Made by a program: the position numbers and the translations under genes. Shown here in pieces: positions 8,288 to 15,966 of a DNA stretch of 64,000 nucleotides (positions are counted from its first letter, which is position 1; each line of letters begins with the position of its first letter). This DNA is from SB15 sp964639245. Lineage in GTDB: Bacteria > Chloroflexota > Anaerolineae > Aggregatilineales > J027. Under the pieces are notes generated by a model. That model was not told the origin of the DNA and did no database searches. It saw only the letters and a list, made by a program, of their open reading frames with translations. The DNA is taken from NCBI GenBank assembly GCA_964639245.1, contig CAZXCU010000007.1:62001-126000 (forward strand), written 5' to 3'.

Positions 8288-8965
8288 ATGGTACAAGTGT
8301 TGGTTGTAGATGATGAGCGCCCGATTCGACGGTTTTTGCGAACAGTATTAGAGGCACAGGGCAACCAGATTGTTGAAGCGACCACTGGCGAAGAAGCGAT
8401 TCAGGCGGTTGTACAGAGCAAGCCGGACATCATCCTTCTGGATTTGGGGTTGCCGGACATGAGCGGCGTGGAGGTCACCCGAAGGCTACGCGAATGGACA
8501 AAAATTCCGATTATTATTATCTCGGTGCGTGAAAGCGAAAATGACAAAATTACCGCGCTGGATGCCGGAGCAGATGACTATGTAACCAAACCCTTTGGTA
8601 TCGGCGAACTGATGGCACGGATGCGCGTTGCCCTGCGCCATGCGACCCCATTGCCAGAAGACACCCTCTTCAAAACGGGAGGATTAGAAATCAACCTTGC
8701 TGCCCGAATTGTGAAGGTCAACAACAGTGAGATTCAACTCACCCCCACGGAGTATGATTTGTTGCGCGTATTGGTCAACCACGCGGGGAAGGTGCTGACC
8801 CACAGCCAGCTTTTGCGGGAAGTACGCGGTAGCGGCTACCAGACAGAAACACATTTGTTGCGCGTCCACATGAGCAATTTGCGGCGTAAATTAGAACCTG
8901 ACCCCAACCGCCCCCAGTATATTTTGACCGAACCCGGTGTGGGGTATCGGCTGTTTCAAGAATAA
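8288..8965 (+). CDS. kdpE: KdpE, OmpR-type response regulator of the kdp operon
   Basis: 225 residues. Receiver domain with phospho-acceptor Asp at about 52 (LLDLGLPD) and the conserved Lys at about 101 (YVTKPF), then an OmpR/PhoB winged helix with LTPTEYDLLRVL and the C-terminal VGYRL. It is activated by KdpD and turns on kdp transcription. The TCAAGA array upstream of the operon is a candidate target. Confidence 0.96.
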   Translation: MVQVLVVDDERPIRRFLRTVLEAQGNQIVEATTGEEAIQAVVQSKPDIILLDLGLPDMSGVEVTRRLREWTKIPIIIISVRESENDKITALDAGADDYVTKPFGIGELMARMRVALRHATPLPEDTLFKTGGLEINLAARIVKVNNSEIQLTPTEYDLLRVLVNHAGKVLTHSQLLREVRGSGYQTETHLLRVHMSNLRRKLEPDPNRPQYILTEPGVGYRLFQE

Positions 8966-8983
8966 CCGTTCGTGTGTTGAATT

Positions 8984-9081
8984 CTAAGAGGTCATATGGA
9001 AAGTTCTCTATTAATAAAATCAACCGGCAGACGGCGCATGTGCTGTCCCTACTGTGAATAAATCGCTATTTTTCTTAACCA
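8984..9081. repeat. Dispersed repeat R2, copy A (short form)
   Basis: This block is nearly the same as 43613-43757: both contain GTCATATGG/ATCATATGG, AAAGTTCTCTATTAA, a palindromic module, TCCCTACTGTGAATAAAT and CGCTATTTTTCTTAACCA. The module here (9029-9048) is a decayed form of the perfect palindrome in copy B. Copy A lacks the roughly 48 bp insert found in copy B. It fills most of the gap between kdpE and the glutaredoxin gene. Confidence 0.7.
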
Positions 9082-9143
9082 ATAGGGTTAAAATTGTCAG
9101 CAGCATAGGTAAAATTATGCCCTCATTCCTCATCTAGGATCAT

Positions 9144-9491
9144 ATGACTTCTAAAATCATTGTCTATGCCCATTCGTTTTGTCCGTCCGTTCCCGCCGTC
9201 CTGGGGATTCTCAAACGCGCCAAGGTGGACTATGAGTACATCAATATTCACCGTGATTATGAGGCGCGAAACCGGGTACGCGAAATTAATAACGGTTATG
9301 AAAGTGTGCCAACGCTGGTGTTCCCCGATGGCTCAACCCTGACCGAACCTTCCGAAGCCGAACTGACCCGTAAACTGAAAGCGGCAGGCTATCAGGTGCC
9401 ATTCTGGGTGCGAATTTTCGGTTATTGGCAGTGGCTCATCATCGGCGCAGGGATTTTATTCGCCGTGTTACGCACCGCCGGATGGGTGTAA
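9144..9491 (+). CDS. Glutaredoxin-like protein with C-terminal membrane helix
   Basis: 115 residues. It has a thioredoxin/glutaredoxin fold: IIVYAHSFCPSVPAVLGILK at the start, then YINIHRD, the cis-Pro strand SVPTLVFPDG, and a C-terminal helix WLIIGAGILFAVL that could anchor it in the membrane. The active site reads CPSV, so only one Cys is present. It resembles the mycoredoxin/NrdH-like group, but the second Cys is lost, so a monothiol role or a non-redox role is possible. The ATG at 9144 has AGGA five bases upstream. Its 3' end overlaps the convergent PD40 gene by 53 bp. Confidence 0.75.
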   Translation: MTSKIIVYAHSFCPSVPAVLGILKRAKVDYEYINIHRDYEARNRVREINNGYESVPTLVFPDGSTLTEPSEAELTRKLKAAGYQVPFWVRIFGYWQWLIIGAGILFAVLRTAGWV

Positions 9492-10389
9492 AAAGTAGCA
9501 GCAACAATCCCATACTGCCCGTCCCAAAAGGTTGCCAGTCCAAGTCGATGATCGGCGACCATGCCGCGTTGCCATCATAGGCGGGGTGCTGGCTGAGATT
9601 TTCTAAGCCTGTGCCATCGGCGCGAATCCGCCACACCTCACGGTTGCTGCGGCGGTTCAGGTCAAAGGCAATCCATTCCCCTGCCCATGTGGGAAATTCA
9701 CCGTCCGTGAGGCGGGTTGGCTGCGACCCATCGGCCTGCATGAGATAAATTTGCGGGGTAATTTCGCGTCCGGTCATGAAGGCCAACTGCTGCCCATCCG
9801 ACGACCATGCCGCCGCCCCATCGTAGCCGAGTTCATTGGTGAGATTAAAAATCCCTGTGCCGTCAGGACTCATCAGATACAGGTCATTTTTGCCATCCCG
9901 ATTCGATTCAAACACGATGCCCCCTGACGACCAAACCGCGTTCACTTCATGGGATGGATGGCGGGTCAAATTTTGGAACCCTGTGCCATTCACCCGCATT
10001 TGGTAAATTTCGCTGTTGCCTGTAAAGGTGGAATCAAACACCACCCACTGTCCATCCGGCGAAAAAGCGGGATTCGATTCATTCGTGGGAGTGTTGGTCA
10101 GGTTGCGCGGTGGAGATTTGCCAAACACAGGACGGATAAACATATCAAAATTGCCGGTACTCCCGGAAAGATAAACGATCCATCGCATATCGGGCGAAAA
10201 AGCCGGACGACCTTCATAATCGGGAGAACGTGACCAGTTGGTTAAACGATCCGCGTGCCACAGATAAATTTCGGGGTTGCCATCCCGCAGACTCTCAAAA
10301 GCAAGGTAGGCGGGTTGAGGGGCAGTTTGGCGGGCAGCCACCAGCACCCCCGTCATCACCAGCAGCACGACCCCATATAAACGGCTCAT
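9439..10389 (-). CDS. Membrane-anchored PD40 (TolB-like) beta-propeller protein
   Basis: 316 residues. An N-terminal helix (VVLLVMTGVLVA) is followed by ARQTAPQPAY, the family signature seen in six other genes here. Then come repeats of about 42 residues with F.SPDGQWVVF, GNSEIYQMR.NGTG.QNLTRHP and similar, typical of WD40-like PD40 blades. It ends in a second hydrophobic stretch (GLLLLLFTP) and an Arg-rich tail. Such propellers usually bind proteins or glycans outside the membrane; the ligand is unknown. Its ATG overlaps the stop of the STAS-like gene (ATGA), so the two are translationally coupled. Confidence 0.82.
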   Translation of the reverse strand: MSRLYGVVLLVMTGVLVAARQTAPQPAYLAFESLRDGNPEIYLWHADRLTNWSRSPDYEGRPAFSPDMRWIVYLSGSTGNFDMFIRPVFGKSPPRNLTNTPTNESNPAFSPDGQWVVFDSTFTGNSEIYQMRVNGTGFQNLTRHPSHEVNAVWSSGGIVFESNRDGKNDLYLMSPDGTGIFNLTNELGYDGAAAWSSDGQQLAFMTGREITPQIYLMQADGSQPTRLTDGEFPTWAGEWIAFDLNRRSNREVWRIRADGTGLENLSQHPAYDGNAAWSPIIDLDWQPFGTGSMGLLLLLFTPIRRCVTRRIKSLRR

Positions 10390-10847
10390 TCAGTTGGCGG
10401 AGCAGGTTGATTTCGCAGCCACTCCAGCGCAGCATCCCGCTTAAAAAATACCTTGTACTGTACCCGCAGCGCCATTTCTTGCGTTTTATGCCCGCGCTTG
10501 AGAGTCAATTTGCCGGAGACCGTTTCAGACAACACCAGAGCCACCCGTACTCGTAAATTCGAGCGCGATTCAAGCAGCGCATCCACTTTGGCACGTCCGC
10601 TTGGCGTGACCGCTACATTATAAATTTGATATTCATTCAGTACCAGATAGGGAACGGCGACCCCTTTGCTAGACAGGTCGTAGAGCGTTAAAAGCATTGA
10701 ATTGTCATCTGACCAATTTTTCAGCGATTCTAAAATCGTGTCATTCCAGTCGTTTAATGACACAATATTTAAATCGGTCACGGTATAGGCAATGATTTTG
10801 CCATCATCTAAGATGTCCTGTGAAATTCCCGGCGAAATTTTTGGCAT
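10386..10847 (-). CDS. STAS/SpoIIAA-like protein of unknown function
   Basis: 153 residues from the ATG at 10847 (MPKISPGIS); an in-frame ATG at 10871 is possible. It has alternating strands and helices: IIAYTVTDLNIVSLNDWND, MLLTLYDLSSKG, RVALVLSE, and a C-terminal VFFKRDAALEWL. That last element (strand, F, then a helix ending W/L) recurs in the other small proteins of this window (LFFSREEALAWL, LFFSQEEGVAWL). I infer a STAS-like fold. No catalytic residue is evident. It is the middle gene of a minus-strand set with the 10906 gene and the PD40 gene. Confidence 0.6.
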   Translation of the reverse strand: MPKISPGISQDILDDGKIIAYTVTDLNIVSLNDWNDTILESLKNWSDDNSMLLTLYDLSSKGVAVPYLVLNEYQIYNVAVTPSGRAKVDALLESRSNLRVRVALVLSETVSGKLTLKRGHKTQEMALRVQYKVFFKRDAALEWLRNQPAPPTE

Positions 10848-10905
10848 GAGTCCACATCCCTTGTGTTGCACCCTGCCGCCAAATTTACCCTATTTTTCAA
10901 CCCAT

Positions 10906-11313
10906 TTAAACCAACTCAAGCGGAATTTGCAGATTTTCTAACGAGGGGTCATTTTCTTGTATAAATTGAAGCGCCGTTTCTAAATTCGCCACATATCGAT
11001 ACTTCGCCACGAAAAACTGCGCGATGATGGATGTGACCATTGCCACAAATTTATTTTTTTGCCCGTAGTAAATGAGCCATCCGCGTGCGGGGGAATCGTA
11101 AATGGGTTTAAAAGCGTCTATCAGCTTTTTAGGGCTGGCGTTTGTACCTGTAATGTGAGATTGATTGGTGATGATGTGAACAGGCGCTTGTCCCTCTGCC
11201 ATCAAATCGACAATCCGTGCCGAAATTCGCTGGGAGGTTTCGACATCCACGATTCCGTAATACTCGATGTAGAGAATACGTTTTTCGACCAACCATTTGA
11301 TACTGTAACCCAT
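10906..11313 (-). CDS. STAS/SpoIIAA-like protein of unknown function
   Basis: 135 residues from the ATG at 11313 (MGYSIKWL); a longer start at 11349 would overlap the divergent gene. Sequence features: ILYIEYYGIVDVETSQRISARIVDLM, PVHIITNQSHIT, WLIYYGQKNKFVAMVTSIIAQFF and a final NLETALQFIQEND helix. This is the strand-helix pattern of small STAS-like proteins that measure or transmit state inside the cell. It is the first gene of the minus-strand set, 26 bp from a divergent membrane-protein gene. Confidence 0.6.
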   Translation of the reverse strand: MGYSIKWLVEKRILYIEYYGIVDVETSQRISARIVDLMAEGQAPVHIITNQSHITGTNASPKKLIDAFKPIYDSPARGWLIYYGQKNKFVAMVTSIIAQFFVAKYRYVANLETALQFIQENDPSLENLQIPLELV

Positions 11314-11338
11314 ACACTTGTTGTACACTAAAAGCAAG

Positions 11339-11653
11339 ATGGCGGACAAGTTTGTTTTGTACTCACTTTTACTGACTTTTACTCACGGCGCGTTGGTGTT
11401 GATTTTGCTGCTTGTCGGTCTGGGGATTGGTTTACAACCGATGGATACAGGCCGCCCCCTGAGCCAAAGTGACCAGCAAACCGTGGCTGCCATCAATGCG
11501 ATTTTGCGTGTGCTGACCCTGCCTGTCTTTGCCATCATCACCACCCGTGACCCGATGTTCCTGTGTTTTAACAGCTTGCTCTGGGGCATGGGCGGCGCGA
11601 CGACCATTTTATGGTTCCAAAAGCGGCTGCGGATAGTGAGAACAAATCACTAA
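11339..11653 (+). CDS. Small membrane protein, unknown
   Basis: 104 residues from the ATG at 11339 (MADKFVLYSLLL). One long hydrophobic segment at residues 6-32 and a second at about 55-90 (LRVLTLPVFAII, NSLLWGMGGATTILWF) suggest two to three helices, ending in a basic tail. I do not recognise the family. It is divergent from the STAS-like gene. Confidence 0.6.
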   Translation: MADKFVLYSLLLTFTHGALVLILLLVGLGIGLQPMDTGRPLSQSDQQTVAAINAILRVLTLPVFAIITTRDPMFLCFNSLLWGMGGATTILWFQKRLRIVRTNH

Positions 11654-11676
11654 AAAGGCGTGTTCATCACACGCCC
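11651..11676 (-). terminator. Intrinsic terminator for the 11692-13014 gene
   Basis: GGCGTGT-TCATC-ACACGCC (11657-11675) is a perfect seven-pair stem with a five-base loop. On the minus strand it is followed by TTTTT (11652-11656), 16 bp after the stop of the secreted-protein gene. Confidence 0.75.
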
Positions 11677-11691
11677 TTAGCAACTCAAAAG

Positions 11692-13014
11692 TTAATGCCC
11701 CCACGCCAATTGTGCAAGTTGAGCTTGCCATTTTGCATTATCAATCGAGCAATCCCCACCACCCTCTGGGCAAGTAACCGGAGGCCACAATTTGCCAGTG
11801 TTGGATCCTGCACAATCAATGTTATTTCGCCCCGGTGCCGGTTGCGAACTGCTGCCGCAGAAGGGTTGGTTACACCATGCACATTCATATCCATAGAGCG
11901 AGTCCAAAATGCTGCTCCCCGATTCGGAGAACAAATCAAAACGGGGACGGTACGCATACCCGGAAACATTCGGTCTTTCTCCGACATTATGCTGGGGGTA
12001 AATGTCTAAATATTTTGCAATCCCATCTCCACAATCTTCAAAACGGAAAAAGTCGGTTTCGGGATAGTTAATCCCACCAAATTCCCCATCAGGAATAGTG
12101 TCATAAATTTCACATTCATCCGGGAAAATATACATTCCATGTTTATCTTCAGATGCCCAGACATTGATATGGGCATTTTCTGCCCATGTTACGCCAAAAT
12201 AATAAATCGTCATATCGGCATCATTATTCATGGTATCTTGTTCCATATAATCTACAGTGGCAAGATAACCGATGGGTTCGTCATAATGACGCTTAATGAG
12301 AACGCTATACACTGACCAATTATTATTTGCGTCATGCACGGCACAAATTCGCAGCGATTCGTTATCGCCGGGATGAGCATGGAAGGTAAAATCAACCTCT
12401 TCTAAGGTCGAGCCAAAATCTTCTGGGTAAAGAATCACATAGGTAATGAGGGCATGGCAAGCACCGCCATTAGGAAGTTGGACATTCGGTGTTACTTGAT
12501 AAAGCATCGTGACAGCGTTTGTGGTGTAGCGCTGCCAAACATCTTCGTTCTCATCCCATGTAATCAATGGATTAAAGGCTTGGGCCAGCCACAATTCATC
12601 GTCGTTAGCAAGGCCATCATTATCATCATCATTGGCGGTTACGGGTGCAGATGGGCTTGACGAACTTACCACATAAATTGAATTAAGCGCGTTGCCACGA
12701 ATCGTTCTGTTTTCTTCAATATACAGTTCATTTCCTTGACAATCGCCTATCCAAAAATTGTACATTCCTTCCAAGATTACCGAGTCCGCTTGGCGTGTTT
12801 CACCGGGATTAATTGTGATTCCCTCAAATAGATTGCTCCAACTGGGTTCAGATTGGCTGCTAGGTGTCCAATAAACGGAGCAGATAGGGGTATTGGTTTG
12901 GTTGATAACTTCGATTGCGCCATAGCCAGACTGACCGAGCGCTACGAAATTCGTACTGATGCTTAAAGTTATGACTGTGATGAAGGCGACGAATACCAGC
13001 CGTAATGGTTTCAT
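11692..13014 (-). CDS. Large secreted protein with a calcium-type repeat, unknown function
   Basis: 440 residues from the ATG at 13014, chosen because AGAAGGTGG lies just upstream; a GTG three codons earlier overlaps that site. Signal peptide (LRLVFVAFITVITLSIS...ALGQ), a domain with VYWTPSSQSEPSW...ITINPGETRQ, a DDDNDGLANDDE calcium-type loop near residue 130, then a long domain with FTFHAHPGDNESLRICAVHD, HINVWASEDKHGMY and many Cys (CNQPFCGSS, DCAGSN, CPEGGGDCS). The HPGDNE stretch recalls the Vps62/DUF946-like family, but I cannot confirm this. It is monocistronic with its own terminator. Confidence 0.65.
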   Translation of the reverse strand: MKPLRLVFVAFITVITLSISTNFVALGQSGYGAIEVINQTNTPICSVYWTPSSQSEPSWSNLFEGITINPGETRQADSVILEGMYNFWIGDCQGNELYIEENRTIRGNALNSIYVVSSSSPSAPVTANDDDNDGLANDDELWLAQAFNPLITWDENEDVWQRYTTNAVTMLYQVTPNVQLPNGGACHALITYVILYPEDFGSTLEEVDFTFHAHPGDNESLRICAVHDANNNWSVYSVLIKRHYDEPIGYLATVDYMEQDTMNNDADMTIYYFGVTWAENAHINVWASEDKHGMYIFPDECEIYDTIPDGEFGGINYPETDFFRFEDCGDGIAKYLDIYPQHNVGERPNVSGYAYRPRFDLFSESGSSILDSLYGYECAWCNQPFCGSSSQPAPGRNNIDCAGSNTGKLWPPVTCPEGGGDCSIDNAKWQAQLAQLAWGH

Positions 13015-13220
13015 AAAATCCACCTTCTAAACTACGAATTAGCCTTAGTATAATCCATTCCAGCATGATTGTAAATTTTTTCACAATCTAATGATAGCAG
13101 AGGAAATTCATTTTCATACGCGGGGTGGAATATTTACCTATTCTTTAGGCACTGCCCATTTATTTCTCATATTCCCCCTGTATCTTAAAAATCAAGAGGT
13201 TCACTAAAGGAGAAAGCACC

Positions 13221-13391
13221 ATGTTGAGTTGGGCATTACTTTTCCTCTTGGTTGCGTTAATCGCAGGTGCGCTTGGCTTCGCGGGGTTGGCTGGAACAGC
13301 CGCCAGCATTGCTCAAATTTTGTTCGTGGTGTTCTTGGTGCTGTTTGTGTTTGCCCTTGTTACAGGTCGCCGTCCGGTTGACCTCACCTAG
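13221..13391 (+). CDS. DUF1328 (YtjA-type) small membrane protein
   Basis: 56 residues, ATG at 13221 with AAGGAGAAAG ten bases upstream. The sequence MLSWALLFLLVALIAGALGF followed by GLAGTAASIAQILF and a second hydrophobic stretch ending VTGRRP is characteristic of DUF1328 proteins. They have two helices, are often stress-induced, and their function is unknown. A terminator follows. Confidence 0.88.
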   Translation: MLSWALLFLLVALIAGALGFAGLAGTAASIAQILFVVFLVLFVFALVTGRRPVDLT

Positions 13392-13415
13392 ACACGAACG
13401 AGGAAAAATGAAAAG

Positions 13416-13441
13416 GTCAGCCGATAGGTTGGCTTTTTTTA
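13416..13441 (+). terminator. Intrinsic terminator after the DUF1328 gene
   Basis: AGCCGAT pairs with GTTGGCT (two G-T pairs) and is followed by a run of seven or more T residues, about 30 bp after the stop codon. Confidence 0.7.
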
Positions 13442-13512
13442 TGTAAGACAATTTCCCCCCTGCCCACCAACAGGGATTTAAAATCTGCTTTTAGGTTAAA
13501 TTTAAAAAGACT

Positions 13513-13650
13513 TTATGGACAAGGCAATGAGACCTTAAATGAAACCAACTTTAGCGGACGGGATATATCCCGTCCCTACGGGCGCATTTCTTGTAGGGAC
13601 AGCATCCATGCTGTCCGCAATCATTTGGTTTTTAATTGATTTGTCCATTA
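13513..13650. mobile_element. 138 bp MITE-like element R1, copy 1
   Basis: Perfect seven-base terminal inverted repeats TGGACAA/TTGTCCA are flanked on each side by TTA, which may be a target duplication. The similarity of the two ends continues inward imperfectly. The core holds two palindromic modules, GGACGGGATATATCCCGTCC (13556-13575) and GGACAGCATCCATGCTGTCC (13597-13616), with GTCCCTACG and TGTAGGGAC between them. An element of the same length and boundaries lies at 35042-35179. No transposase is encoded, so it would need one in trans. The first 70 codons of the frame that runs into the DUF4178 gene are only this element. Confidence 0.8.
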
Positions 13651-13705
13651 GATGCGATTACCCCCAAAAACATCGGGGTTTTTCTACGCCGCATTTTTTC
13701 ATGCG

Positions 13706-13714
13706 TGTTATAAT
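13706..13714 (+). promoter_or_regulatory. Extended -10 promoter for the DUF4178/spermidine operon
   Basis: TGTTATAAT combines a perfect TATAAT with the upstream TGn of an extended -10. No good -35 is visible. Transcription would start near 13721, about 28 bp before the ATG at 13749. The MITE-like element ends 56 bp upstream. Confidence 0.5.
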
Positions 13715-13748
13715 AGGGAGCGATGATTTTGTTGGGAGACACACAACC

Positions 13749-14357
13749 ATGCAGATGACCTGTGAAAATTGCGGCGCGGCGCTGGATATTCAAAACCAGT
13801 TTATCCGTAATGTGACGTGCAGCTTTTGTGGTTCAAACTATGTTGTAACCGGCGGCTCAAGCCTCGAAAAACAGGGTGTGAGCGCCAAATTGGGCGATTA
13901 CCCTTCACGGCTGCATGTGGGAGCGCGGGGCAAAATCAAAGGGCGTGGATTTTCGGTGTTAGGCCGCGTGCGCTATACCTATGACGATGGCTTCTGGGAA
14001 GAATGGCAAATCGCGTGGGAAGACGGCGAAACCCCCTCATGGCTGGAAGAAGATGAAGGCATGTGGATGGTGTATCGCCGGGGGCGGGTCAAAAGCGAGA
14101 TTCCGCCGTTTGAAAATGTCAAAGTCGGTGCAAGTATCGAAATTAATCAGACAAAAGTGTTTATTACAGAAAAACGCACCGGAAAATTACAGGGGAGCGA
14201 TGGTCAATTTAGCTCGGTGCTGCCCCTTACCGACCCCTTTGGCTATGTGACTGGCCCCGCCAGCGACAAAACTATCAGCATCAATTATTGGCCTGATGAA
14301 ATTGAAGTTTCGCTGGGCGAAGAAGTCGAAGATAGTGATATGGTGATTGAGGGCTAA
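13749..14357 (+). CDS. Zinc-ribbon DUF4178 protein
   Basis: 202 residues from the ATG at 13749 (GGGAG upstream); the frame extends farther upstream but only through the repeat element. An N-terminal zinc ribbon has Cys 5, 8, 24 and 27 (CENC...CSFC). A DUF4178 domain follows: GARGKIKGRGFSVLGRVRY, WEEWQIAWEDGETPSWLEED, and a strand-rich end. DUF4178 proteins are found with DUF350, spermidine-synthase-like enzymes and PspA-like proteins, and are thought to act at the membrane in stress. The next gene starts at the base after the stop. Confidence 0.82.
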   Translation: MQMTCENCGAALDIQNQFIRNVTCSFCGSNYVVTGGSSLEKQGVSAKLGDYPSRLHVGARGKIKGRGFSVLGRVRYTYDDGFWEEWQIAWEDGETPSWLEEDEGMWMVYRRGRVKSEIPPFENVKVGASIEINQTKVFITEKRTGKLQGSDGQFSSVLPLTDPFGYVTGPASDKTISINYWPDEIEVSLGEEVEDSDMVIEG

Positions 14358-15650
14358 ATGGTCAAGCCATTACCATCACAGGGATTGCCTGTTCTCAAAC
14401 AACTTGAATGTCCGAACTGCGGTTCGAATATTGACCAGCACACCTACAACGCGCAAACGCTGGTCTGCAAATTTTGTAACACCCACGTCACGTTCGGCGG
14501 CGAAAGCGGGCAGGAAACCTCACAGGGTATCCGTCTGCCCAACCCACCTGTGCCAATCAAACCGGGCGACAAAGCCACCTTCGAGGGCATGGAATATTTT
14601 GTGCTTGGGCGGGTGATTTATCAGGGATGGGATCCCGAAGAACCGTCTGACCGTTGGACATGGCATGAATGGCTGCTCGGCGGTAAAAATGGCAAGTTCG
14701 TCTGGCTGTCCTATTCACCGGATGAAGGCTTTTTGCTGTCTAGCAAAATCCGCATGAAACACCCGTTTGACCCCAAATTTAGCAGCAATATTCCCGTCGA
14801 AGGCAACAACAGCTTCTATGTCAAAGAACGCTATCCCGCCCGTGTTTTCGGTGTGGAAGGCGAACTCACCTGGCAGGCCAAACGCGACGACCAGCATATC
14901 ATGGTTGAAGGGGTCAGTTCTGGCGCAAGTTACAGTGTCCAGTACACCGACAACGAACTGGAAATGTACAAAGGCCGTCAGGTCAAAGAAGAAGAAATCG
15001 CCCAAGCCTTTGGCAAACCGGAATGGCTCAAAAGCCTCACCCGCAAAGTGCAAAACCAAAGCACCTATAAAATTATCGCGGGTATGGCGGTTTTGATGGC
15101 GTGCATCGGGTTTAGTTTTGCTATGTTTGCGGGAGCATCCGGTCAAAAAGTGGTTGACCAGCGTTTGACACTCAACAAAGCCGATCTTACCCCGCAGGTG
15201 ATTCAGATCGAATTTAACCAGACAGGCCGCCCCGCCAAAGTCAATCTGACGGTTTTAAATACCCTGCCCGTTAACTCGTCTGTGAATCCTGAAATCGAGG
15301 TCAGCATCATTGACCCCGAAGGCAAGGAAACCGATTTAACCGTACAGGAATTCTGGTCAGAGTCCGGTTATGATGATGAAGGGTCATGGTCAGAACAGCG
15401 CACCGACGGCGGCAAAAGTTTTGTACCCAACGTCAAAGGTGTTCACCAACTCCATATTTCATTGGAAGACAGCCCAATGGATACGGTGGATGTGCAGGTC
15501 GAAGTGCAGAAAAATGAAATGCTGTCGAGTTGGTTTATCTGTTACGGGGTGTTTGCCCTGCTGGTGGGGGTGTATTTCTTCGTGGTGGGTGCGCCCAAAA
15601 TGATTTCCAGTGGGTTGCAATCCCTTGCTGAAATGTCCGATGATGATTAA
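14358..15650 (+). CDS. Zinc-ribbon DUF4178 protein with membrane anchors
   Basis: 430 residues. N-terminal zinc ribbon with Cys 18, 21, 37 and 40, then DUF4178 (KATFEGMEYFVLGRVIYQG, WTWHEWLLGGKNGKFVWLSY, NNSFYVKERYPARVFGVEGEL). A membrane helix at about 237-258 is followed by a roughly 130-residue beta-rich external domain and a second helix at about 391-415. The zinc ribbon and DUF4178 would be cytosolic and the beta domain outside. It directly abuts the first DUF4178 gene, so the pair probably arose by duplication, the second copy adding the membrane part. Confidence 0.82.
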   Translation: MVKPLPSQGLPVLKQLECPNCGSNIDQHTYNAQTLVCKFCNTHVTFGGESGQETSQGIRLPNPPVPIKPGDKATFEGMEYFVLGRVIYQGWDPEEPSDRWTWHEWLLGGKNGKFVWLSYSPDEGFLLSSKIRMKHPFDPKFSSNIPVEGNNSFYVKERYPARVFGVEGELTWQAKRDDQHIMVEGVSSGASYSVQYTDNELEMYKGRQVKEEEIAQAFGKPEWLKSLTRKVQNQSTYKIIAGMAVLMACIGFSFAMFAGASGQKVVDQRLTLNKADLTPQVIQIEFNQTGRPAKVNLTVLNTLPVNSSVNPEIEVSIIDPEGKETDLTVQEFWSESGYDDEGSWSEQRTDGGKSFVPNVKGVHQLHISLEDSPMDTVDVQVEVQKNEMLSSWFICYGVFALLVGVYFFVVGAPKMISSGLQSLAEMSDDD

Positions 15651-15687
15651 CGGATGCGATGCCGTCCGCAAGAGAAGGTAAAAAACT

Positions 15688-15867
15688 ATGCGACAAATTG
15701 CAACACTTCTGCTGGTAGCGTTTTTGCTGTTTGGCTGTTTTGGCATGTCCGCCTTTGCCAGCTACACCGGACAGGGTTTAACCAGTGTCGGGCCGAGTCC
15801 CTCCCTGCGGATGGGCAGCATTGGCGGGCCGTCGGTGTTCGGTGGTGGGCCGGGCAGCGGCAAGTAA
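15688..15867 (+). CDS. Small secreted Gly/Ser-rich peptide in the DUF4178 operon
   Basis: 59 residues, ATG at 15688 with AGAAGG nine bases upstream, TAA at 15865-15867. A signal peptide (IATLLLVAFLLFGCFGMSAFA) leads to a short mature part rich in Gly, Ser and Pro (GPSPSLRMGSIGGPSVFGGG). LFGC is a poor lipobox, so cleavage after SAFA is more likely. It fills the place taken by small secreted DUF4247-type proteins in related operons, but I cannot show homology. Conserved placement between a DUF4178 gene and the synthase gene supports it being real. Confidence 0.6.
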   Translation: MRQIATLLLVAFLLFGCFGMSAFASYTGQGLTSVGPSPSLRMGSIGGPSVFGGGPGSGK

Positions 15868-15877
15868 TTTTACTTTG

Positions 15878-15950
15878 TTCCCTTCTCCGCCTGCGGGGAG
15901 GGGCTAGGGGTGGGGTCAATGACACCGTACCCCACCCTCAAATTCTTTTC
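15878..15950. repeat. C/G-tract inverted repeat before the spermidine synthase-like gene
   Basis: TCCCCTTCTCCGCC-type pyrimidine tract, GCGGGGAGGGGCTAGGGGTGG and then CCCCACCCTC form short hairpins. It is the same repeat type as at 4850, 23921 and 48555. Confidence 0.5.
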
Positions 15951-15966
15951 CCAATAAGGTTTTTTC

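Noticed and set aside
10386..10389. Possible fusion of the STAS-like and PD40 genes
   Set aside because: They overlap by ATGA in different frames, which indicates coupling, not fusion.
13539..13748. 70-codon N-terminal extension of the first DUF4178 gene
   Set aside because: It is translated R1 repeat DNA, which also occurs at 35 kb in another context; a good ATG and ribosome site lie at 13749.
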